Of a DNA stretch of 5,948 nt, positions 1 through 4,647 are shown in pieces (within the stretch, counting starts at the first letter, position 1; each line of letters opens with the position of its first letter). A program made the translations under genes and the position numbers. The notes below the pieces were generated by a model, which saw only the letters and a list, made by a program, of their open reading frames with translations, ran no database searches and had not been told where the DNA came from. The DNA is from Dehalococcoidales bacterium (GTDB lineage Bacteria; Chloroflexota; Dehalococcoidia; Dehalococcoidales; RBG-16-60-22): assembly GCA_023135135.1 (NCBI GenBank), contig JAGLTT010000051.1, positions 1 to 5,948 of the forward strand, in the 5' to 3' direction.

Positions 1-1
1 G

Positions 2-667
2 TGGGGTGATGTAAGAATCGGATTCACGGAGCTCCCCCGGCAGATGATATTCCGGGATAAGTTCACGCTCTTTCGGTATGCGCTTGTGGTGAGCCAGGAA
101 ATGAATAAGGATAAGATTGCCCATGCTCCTGGTTCCCGGGCCAGTCAGGAGGTGATGCGTGTCTACGCAAGCCTCGGTATGGTAGTCAACGAGATTGCCC
201 GGTGGCTGCGTAAAAAGGGCGTGCGGTGTCAGAGCAATCATCCCATGGGGGGGCTTGTCAATAACCCGTCACTCGCCGGTAAGGCAGGGTTGGGCTGGCA
301 GGGCCGCTCCGGAATACTGGTTACTCCGGAGTATGGACCTCGTGTCCGTCTCGCTCCCGTGTTTATTGAACACAAGTACTTCGAGTTCACGGACAATCAT
401 GACCACGAATGGATTACAGAGTACTGTGAGCAGTGTAAGCTCTGTGAGAAAGAGTGTCCGGGGCAGGCGATTAACAGCGAGAAGGTAGTCAACATTGCCG
501 GTGTTCCCGGTATAAATACCATATGGACCTGCATTGACCGGGAGAAGTGCATAGGTCCTTTCTTAAGGACAATGGGTTGCGCCGTCTGTATCAAGGTCTG
601 CCCCTTCTCTCAAGGGGGAGACACCTACGAACGCCTCAAAGCAACCGTCGGGAAGAAAGCGATGTAA
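2..667 (+). CDS. Double 4Fe-4S cluster protein, QueG/reductive-dehalogenase-like (5' end missing)
   Basis: The reading frame is open to the left edge, so the N-terminus lies outside; 221 codons are visible and the first ATG in the window (44) is probably internal. The conserved core GKAGLGWQGRSG followed by GPRVRLAPVFIE (about residues 79-109 counted from that ATG) is shared by epoxyqueuosine reductases and reductive dehalogenases. Downstream lie two ferredoxin-like cysteine sets: C128-x2-C131-x2-C134-x3-C138-P, and C163/C169 with C179-x2-C182-x3-C186-P, enough for two [4Fe-4S] clusters. The protein ends soon after the second set, with no HEAT-repeat tail as in long QueG proteins. The segment just before AGLGW reads GLVNNPSL, where QueG normally has a D-x-x-P-x-x-E type stretch with the catalytic Asp. 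A redox role is therefore likely, but epoxyqueuosine reduction is doubtful. No signal peptide can be judged. The family is confident; the reaction is unknown. Confidence 0.85.
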   Translation, partial: WGDVRIGFTELPRQMIFRDKFTLFRYALVVSQEMNKDKIAHAPGSRASQEVMRVYASLGMVVNEIARWLRKKGVRCQSNHPMGGLVNNPSLAGKAGLGWQGRSGILVTPEYGPRVRLAPVFIEHKYFEFTDNHDHEWITEYCEQCKLCEKECPGQAINSEKVVNIAGVPGINTIWTCIDREKCIGPFLRTMGCAVCIKVCPFSQGGDTYERLKATVGKKAM

Positions 668-781
668 ATTTCACGGAGCCCCTTGTAGTTATCCGGAAAG
701 TATTCTGTAATCAGGTTTAGCCTCGTCTTGCACCTCACGTAGCTTTGCAGTAAAATAGGGGCAGTTACGCCTGAAAGAGAG
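668..781 (+). promoter_or_regulatory. Candidate sigma70-type promoter upstream of the HNH gene
   Basis: This 114-bp gap holds TTGCAC (728-733) and TAAAAT (751-756) separated by 17 bp. The -10 matches the consensus at five of six positions and the -35 at only three. Transcription would start near 763, giving a leader of about 18 nt that contains a GAAAGAGAG stretch directly before the start codon. I see no hairpin-plus-T-tract terminator for the preceding gene, so readthrough from it is also possible. Confidence 0.4.
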
Positions 782-1291
782 ATGATGATTAACCATCCCG
801 TGCTGGTCTTGAACCAGAGCTACGAGCCGCTGACGGTGTGCCGTGCCCGCCGGGCGGTGGTACTCGTCTATCAGGGGAAGGCGGAGATGCTTGAGGACGG
901 CCTCGGCTACATTCACACCATCAGTGAAACCCTGCCGCTGCCGTCGGTCATACGTCTCTCCCAGTTGATTAAACGCCCCCGCCGCAGAAGAAAGATGACT
1001 CGCTACGAGATATTCAATCGCGACCGCTATACCTGCCAGTACTGTGGTGAGCAGAGTCGGCACCTTACTCTCGACCACGTCGTACCGCGCTATCGCGGCG
1101 GTCAGCATACCTGGGAAAATGTCGTCAGCGCCTGTGTCGCCTGTAATCGGCGTAAAGCAGGCCGCACGCCCAAGGAAGCCCATATGAAGCTCATCCGGCA
1201 GCCATATCCTCCCACCGGTGGCCCCTTTTATATCGTCCCCTATCATTACGTGAGTAACCGGGACGAGTGGCGTAAGTACCTGTTTCAATAA
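782..1291 (+). CDS. Stand-alone HNH endonuclease-family protein
   Basis: This is a 169-residue protein with two parts. Residues 7-65 form the conserved N-terminal segment (VLVLNQSYEPL, then an RARRAVVL stretch) typical of a widespread family of short bacterial HNH proteins. Residues 72-130 form the HNH/zinc module: C85-x2-C88, the LDHVVP motif with D98-H99, N113 in the WENVV motif, and C118-x2-C121-N122. The four cysteines should bind a structural zinc, and H99 is the expected general base with N113 and N122 as the remaining HNH positions. All key residues are present, so nuclease activity is plausible. Two start codons stand in tandem (ATGATG at 782 and 785); a purine-rich GAAAGAGAG abuts the first, so the second has slightly better spacing. 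The gene stands alone, with no methylase or intron features beside it, and its stop overlaps that of the convergent ricT. Its physiological role is not known to me; DNA repair or processing is a guess. Confidence 0.88.
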   Translation: MMINHPVLVLNQSYEPLTVCRARRAVVLVYQGKAEMLEDGLGYIHTISETLPLPSVIRLSQLIKRPRRRRKMTRYEIFNRDRYTCQYCGEQSRHLTLDHVVPRYRGGQHTWENVVSACVACNRRKAGRTPKEAHMKLIRQPYPPTGGPFYIVPYHYVSNRDEWRKYLFQ

Positions 1292-2079
1292 GAAACGTCA
1301 GCGAGAGGCAGTTCTACCGTAGCTTCGCTATCCATCTCAACCAGCACCGTTTCCTTCAACGGATTACTCCCCACCACGGTGGCCTCGCCAATACGCGTGG
1401 ATACTCTCTGCCCCACCTTGGGCATTTTCTCCTTCATAAGGCGGTATTGCTCACCCTCGTAGGCCAGGCAGCACATCAGGCGACCGCAGGCCCCGGATAT
1501 TTTCATGGGATTGAGCGGCAGGTCCTGCTCTTTAGCCATTTTAATGGAGACGGGAGTGAATTCGGTCAGGAAGCTCGTGCAGCACAGCGGTCTACCGCAC
1601 CGCCCGAAGCTCCCCAGTAATTTAGCCTCGTCCCGACTGCCTACCTGGCGCAGCTCTACTCTTACTTTGAAGTTTCCGGTCAGTTGGCGTACCAGGTCGC
1701 GGAAGTCGACCCTTTCCTCGGCGCTGAATAGAAACGTCAATCGGCTGCTGTCGAGATTATATTCGGCGGATAGCAGCTTCATGGGCAGCTGCAGTTTACC
1801 AATCATCTTGCCGCACTCAATCAGGGCTTCCTCCGCCTTGGCATCTAGCTCCTCTGCCTTGGTGATGTCCTCCGGTTCTGCTTTGCGTATCACCGGGCTA
1901 AGGTTTTCCCCTGTCTCGCTGGCCAGTACCTGGTCGGGGGCGATAACAACGTGTCCCAATTCCGTACCCCGGCTTGTTTTCACGACGGCGTAGTCGCCGG
2001 TCTCTAAAGTGATATCGCCAGCGTTAAAATAATAGACTTTACCGGCTCTTCTAAAACGTATTCCAACGATATTAGCCAT
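1285..2079 (-). CDS. ricT: RicT/YaaT family protein, PSP1 domain
   Basis: The 264-residue protein matches the length and motifs of the PSP1 C-terminal domain family (Bacillus YaaT, now RicT). The diagnostic features are two cysteine motifs, RCGRPLCC (C161, C166, C167) and ACGRLMCC (C198, C203, C204), with the very conserved linker PVSIKMAKEQDLPLNP between them. In Bacillus, RicT forms a complex with RicA and RicF that carries [4Fe-4S] clusters, adjusts RNase Y-dependent mRNA maturation and affects sporulation and competence; here only RicT is in view, so the partner proteins are an open question. It is the last gene of the lysA-holB-ricT operon. Its ATG overlaps the end of holB by 8 bp (ATGGCTAA) and has only a weak Shine-Dalgarno (GGA far upstream), so translation is probably coupled to holB. 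The same holB-ricT order occurs in Firmicutes. Confidence 0.93.
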   Translation of the reverse strand: MANIVGIRFRRAGKVYYFNAGDITLETGDYAVVKTSRGTELGHVVIAPDQVLASETGENLSPVIRKAEPEDITKAEELDAKAEEALIECGKMIGKLQLPMKLLSAEYNLDSSRLTFLFSAEERVDFRDLVRQLTGNFKVRVELRQVGSRDEAKLLGSFGRCGRPLCCTSFLTEFTPVSIKMAKEQDLPLNPMKISGACGRLMCCLAYEGEQYRLMKEKMPKVGQRVSTRIGEATVVGSNPLKETVLVEMDSEATVELPLADVSY

Positions 2080-3124
2080 ATTTCACGGAAATCCGGTTAT
2101 TCAGATTTTCCACGCCACCTCCTTCCTTGCTGGGTATATCGAGCATCAGTACCTCCAGTGCCAGCCGCGTATTGACGTTCTGCCTGAGTTGTTCCGCGGT
2201 CGAACTGATGCTCTTGATGAAATCCTTCATCTGGTTAAGTCGATAGCCACCGGCCATCTCGACGAGTTCATCCTTACGGTCGATATTAGTTATCATATCA
2301 TGATGGTCCAGTTTAACCAACATCAGGTCGCGCCAGTAATCGAGCCACAGGTCGAGTATATCGTAGACCGCGCCTCTATTCTGGGTGAACCTTGCGGCCA
2401 GCCGGGACACGTAAGCGAAACGCTCTACGTAGTCGGCCTTGATAGTATCGAGCATCCTGCTCAGTTCCTGGTCGCGCTGCTGAAGCAGGCTGTCGTCGCC
2501 GGCTGCCGCTAACGCCCATCCCGGGCAGCCGTGAGAAAGCCCGGCGAGGAGCCTGGCCCGCTCCGGTTCTATACCCAGCCTGTCCATTAAAGCCTTAGCT
2601 TCCTCGGCAACGGACAGCGGCGGCAGTTCCAGACGCTGACAGCGCGAGATTACGGTAGTCGGCAGCAACCTGTCGTTTATCGTTAATAGTATGAACGTCA
2701 CCTTATCTGCTGGTTCTTCGAGTGTCTTCAGCAGGCGATTGGCCGCCGGAAGCGAAAGCAGTTCCGCAGGGTCAATGATAAATACCTTGTGCTTCCCCTC
2801 GAATGGCGGTAAGTTGGCATCGTGCTGAAGGTCTTCTATCTGTCCGATACTTATTAACATAGCCTCGCCGGTATCCTCGTTCCGGGTCAGGCCGATTACC
2901 TGGACATCGGAGTGGCTCCCTGCTTTTATCTTTTCACAGGAAGCGCATTCGAGGCAGGGGCGTTCGGCGGCTTCACAGTTAAGCGCCTGCGCCAGATGTA
3001 CAGCCAGGGTCATCTTGCCGACATGGGACGGCCCGATAAACAGGTAGGCGTGGGCCAGATTGCCTGATTCCAGACTATGCTGCAACAGAGAGACCGCACG
3101 GGTCTGTCCGATTATCTGCCACAT
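2072..3124 (-). CDS. holB: DNA polymerase III delta-prime subunit (clamp loader)
   Basis: This 350-residue AAA+ protein is part of the clamp loader that opens the beta ring and places it on primed DNA. Domains in order: the N-terminal IIGQ..A box and AHAYLFIGP; a P-loop GPSHVGKM at 31-38; a zinc module C50-x6-C57-x2-C60-x2-C63; a Walker B-like KVFIIDPAE at 113-121; AANRLLKTLEEP at 127-138 (sensor region); and the SRC motif at 160-162 (VISRCQRL) that supplies the arginine finger to the neighbouring ATPase subunit. A helical C-terminal domain follows and is poorly conserved, as usual for delta-prime. The P-loop has Met where Ser/Thr normally coordinates magnesium, and Walker B lacks the Glu after Asp. 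Both fit a delta-prime subunit that does not hydrolyse ATP itself. The zinc module and conserved SRC argue against the related gamma/tau subunit, which would be longer and have a canonical P-loop. It follows lysA by 14 bp and overlaps ricT by 8 bp. Confidence 0.93.
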   Translation of the reverse strand: MWQIIGQTRAVSLLQHSLESGNLAHAYLFIGPSHVGKMTLAVHLAQALNCEAAERPCLECASCEKIKAGSHSDVQVIGLTRNEDTGEAMLISIGQIEDLQHDANLPPFEGKHKVFIIDPAELLSLPAANRLLKTLEEPADKVTFILLTINDRLLPTTVISRCQRLELPPLSVAEEAKALMDRLGIEPERARLLAGLSHGCPGWALAAAGDDSLLQQRDQELSRMLDTIKADYVERFAYVSRLAARFTQNRGAVYDILDLWLDYWRDLMLVKLDHHDMITNIDRKDELVEMAGGYRLNQMKDFIKSISSTAEQLRQNVNTRLALEVLMLDIPSKEGGGVENLNNRISVKYG

Positions 3125-3131
3125 TAAGAGT

Positions 3132-3137
3132 CTCCTC
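3132..3137 (-). promoter_or_regulatory. Strong ribosome binding site of holB
   Basis: Read on the minus strand this is GAGGAG, 7 nt ahead of the holB ATG, and it lies almost entirely in the 14-bp gap after the lysA stop codon. It is the clearest Shine-Dalgarno in the window and fixes the holB start. There is no room for a separate promoter, which supports co-transcription with lysA. Confidence 0.8.
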
Positions 3138-3138
3138 G

Positions 3139-4455
3139 TTAAACGATATCACACCGGGTAAGGTCTTGAAGTGTTTCCCGGCGCCGGATGAGGCGGGACT
3201 TACCTTCCCTGACGAAGACTATGGCCGGACGGCAGGACGCATTATAGTTGCTCTGCAGCGGTACGCAGTAGGCACCGCTGCCGGCTATTGCCAGGATATC
3301 GCCGGCGTTTAACTCGGGCATGCTGATGTCATTTATCAGGACATCGCCCGACTCGCAGTACTTGCCGGCAATAGTGACCTTACCGGTTTCCTTTACCGAG
3401 ACCTTATTCGCTGCCAGTGCTTCCTGCCGGGCACCGTACATCGGCTGGCGGATATTATCGCCCATGCCCCCATCCACACAGACATAATGCCGGATGCCCG
3501 GTATGTCCTTAATCACCCCCACCCGGTACAGCGCCACCCCGGCCAGGGCAACTATCGCCCTGCCCGGCTCGATAATCAGCTTCGGCGGTGAGAGCTTCAG
3601 CTCCCGGCACTGGCTGGTAACCTTGTTGGCTATCACTTCAGCCCAGGTAGAGATAGGCGGTGGTACCGCCTCCAGTGTGTACTGGACGCCGAATCCCCCG
3701 CCAATACTCAGCACTTTAATTTCAAAGTTACGCTTTTGCTTTATCTCTGCAGCGTACTCAAGCACGACTTCAATAGCTTTCTCGTACGGCTCCATCTCGA
3801 AGATTCCCGAGCCGATATGGAAGTGCAAGCCATCAACGCTCAGATTGGGTGCCGCCAGTGCCGTAGCGACCGCCTCGTCCCAGGTCGACCGTGTAAAACC
3901 GAACTTGGAATCCACCGTACCGGTAGTATTGTACTGGTGGGTGTGTGCGTCTATGCCCGGCGACAGCCGCAGCAGGATATCGACCTTCCTCTTGCCGGCG
4001 ATTTTTATTAACATATCGAGCTCATGCGGGTTGTCCACCACGATGTGGGCGATACCACATTGAATGGCCATTTCAAGTTCTTCGGCCGACTTGTTGTTGC
4101 CGGGGAAATGAATCCTCTCCGCGGGGAAATCCACCGAGCGGGCAATGCCCAGCTCCCCGCCCGAGACTACGTCAAGGTCGAGCCCCTCCTCCTTGACAAG
4201 CTGCAGCATGGCTTTACTTGTGAAAGCCTTGGCGGAGTAGCAGACCGTGGTATCCGGGTAACGCTGCTTGAATTCCTTCGTAAACTCGGAGCACCGGCTG
4301 CGCAGGTCGACTTCATCAAAGACATACAGGGGCGTGCCGAACTCCTCGGCCAGCGCCACGCTATCGCAGCCGCCGATTACCAGGTGGTCTTTTTGATTGA
4401 CCTCGGCCGTCTGCGGGAATAGAACCAGCCTCGGGATATCCTGCTTACTCATCAT
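3139..4455 (-). CDS. lysA: Diaminopimelate decarboxylase
   Basis: This PLP enzyme converts meso-2,6-diaminopimelate to L-lysine and CO2, the last step of lysine synthesis in the cytoplasm. The 438 residues match the usual length. The N-terminal TIM-barrel domain carries the PLP lysine in YSAKAF (K76), the DVVSGGEL motif (95-102), PGIDAHTHQY with DSKFGF (166-187), HFHIGS (211-216), the phosphate-binding GGGFG (252-256) and EPGR (296-299). The C-terminal beta domain has CESGD (C367, the active-site cysteine from the partner subunit in the dimer) and SGAYC with YN (393-404), which binds substrate and PLP. These motifs separate it from ornithine/arginine decarboxylases and carboxynorspermidine decarboxylase. 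Tandem ATGATG starts occur (4455 and 4452); GAGAGG at 4466-4461 lies 5 nt from the first and 8 nt from the second, so the second, giving 437 residues, may be the one used. It is the first gene of the lysA-holB-ricT operon and is divergent from the transporter gene. Confidence 0.96.
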   Translation of the reverse strand: MMSKQDIPRLVLFPQTAEVNQKDHLVIGGCDSVALAEEFGTPLYVFDEVDLRSRCSEFTKEFKQRYPDTTVCYSAKAFTSKAMLQLVKEEGLDLDVVSGGELGIARSVDFPAERIHFPGNNKSAEELEMAIQCGIAHIVVDNPHELDMLIKIAGKRKVDILLRLSPGIDAHTHQYNTTGTVDSKFGFTRSTWDEAVATALAAPNLSVDGLHFHIGSGIFEMEPYEKAIEVVLEYAAEIKQKRNFEIKVLSIGGGFGVQYTLEAVPPPISTWAEVIANKVTSQCRELKLSPPKLIIEPGRAIVALAGVALYRVGVIKDIPGIRHYVCVDGGMGDNIRQPMYGARQEALAANKVSVKETGKVTIAGKYCESGDVLINDISMPELNAGDILAIAGSGAYCVPLQSNYNASCRPAIVFVREGKSRLIRRRETLQDLTRCDIV

Positions 4456-4472
4456 CTTTGCCTCTCACCATA

Positions 4473-4501
4473 ATGTTAGCAGCGCCCACGTACGAAGTCA
4501 A
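4473..4501 (-). promoter_or_regulatory. Candidate promoter of the lysA-holB-ricT operon
   Basis: On the minus strand TTGACT (4501-4496, five of six matches to the -35 consensus) and TAACAT (4478-4473, four of six) are separated by exactly 17 bp. The predicted start near 4466 would leave a leader of only about 11-14 nt, with the GAGAGG ribosome site at its very 5' end. That tension keeps confidence moderate. A second possible -10, TGTAAT (4563-4558), has a poor -35 but would give a leader of roughly 95 nt that includes the inverted repeat at 4520-4547. Confidence 0.45.
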
Positions 4502-4519
4502 TGTAAGTCCATTCTGCTT

Positions 4520-4547
4520 CACGCCTCTCCTTGCCTGAAAGAGCGTG
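4520..4547. repeat. Interrupted inverted repeat between the divergent promoters
   Basis: The arms are CACGC (4520-4524) then TCT (4526-4528) on the left, and AGAGCGTG (4540-4547) on the right. This makes eight pairs with one unpaired C and an 11-base loop. The loop contains TTGCCT, the proposed -35 of the rightward promoter. Neither candidate promoter with the best spacing would transcribe it, so it is more likely an operator-like DNA site, if functional at all, than an RNA hairpin. It has no following T-run, so it is not a terminator on either strand. Confidence 0.4.
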
Positions 4548-4559
4548 GAGGTGTAAAAT
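4531..4559 (+). promoter_or_regulatory. Candidate promoter of the MFS transporter gene
   Basis: TTGCCT (4531-4536, four of six matches) and TAAAAT (4554-4559, five of six) have a 17-bp spacer. Transcription would start near 4566 and leave a leader of about 80 nt before the GTG at 4648. The -35 lies in the loop of the inverted repeat at 4520-4547 and the -10 lies inside the palindrome at 4552-4563, so a protein bound at either site would block or alter this promoter. Confidence 0.45.
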
Positions 4560-4563
4560 TACA
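4552..4563. repeat. Short palindrome TGTAA-AA-TTACA over a -10 element
   Basis: Two perfect 5-base arms flank two central bases. The arrangement resembles an operator for a dimeric helix-turn-helix repressor and covers the proposed -10 of the transporter gene. A 12-base AT-rich palindrome can arise by chance, and no regulator gene is visible in the window, so the function is an inference. Confidence 0.35.
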
Positions 4564-4647
4564 AGAGTACCCTCCGAAGAGTCCCGTTCTTTTCCGGAAG
4601 ATGTTTCTCCCCATTTGCCACCAGGTGGAAAGTATCGGATAAAATAA
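4564..4647 (+). other. Leader region of the transporter gene
   Basis: This stretch would be the 5' untranslated leader. It contains two small palindromes, TTCCGGAA (4592-4599) and CCACCAGGTGG (4618-4628), the latter ending 19 bases before the start codon. I recognise no riboswitch, T-box or attenuator: there is no T-box sequence, no lysine-box-like core and no hairpin with a U-tract. No stand-alone gene with a ribosome site is visible here on either strand. Confidence 0.3.

Noticed and set aside
23..679. TTCACGGAGC at 23-32 and again at 670-679, flanking the first gene like a direct repeat
   Set aside because: Ten bases is too short, the left copy is inside coding sequence, and no recombinase or target duplication is associated. 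A chance match is likely.
689..1288. Minus-strand open frame of 199 codons opposite the HNH gene
   Set aside because: It is fully antisense to a well-supported gene with intact motifs, shows no recognisable domain and has no good ribosome site. It is a coding shadow.
782..1291. HNH gene as a homing endonuclease or part of a mobile intron
   Set aside because: It is a free-standing gene with its own start and an N-terminal domain of a chromosomal family. No interrupted host gene or intron core is visible.
1370..1381. CCACCACGGTGG inverted repeat as a terminator for the convergent genes
   Set aside because: It lies inside ricT coding sequence about 80 bases past the HNH stop, has short arms and no T-run. 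Similar GGTGG/CCACC palindromes occur in the HNH gene and the transporter leader, and fit base composition.
3656..3670. GGCGGT-ggt-ACCGCC inverted repeat
   Set aside because: It falls within conserved lysA coding sequence and is explained by codon choice at Val-Pro-Pro-Pro; there is no sign of a regulatory role.
4456..4647. Lysine riboswitch or T-box ahead of lysA
   Set aside because: No T-box sequence, no lysine-box-like conserved core and no terminator hairpin with a U-run were found when reading the minus strand. The best promoter also leaves too short a leader.
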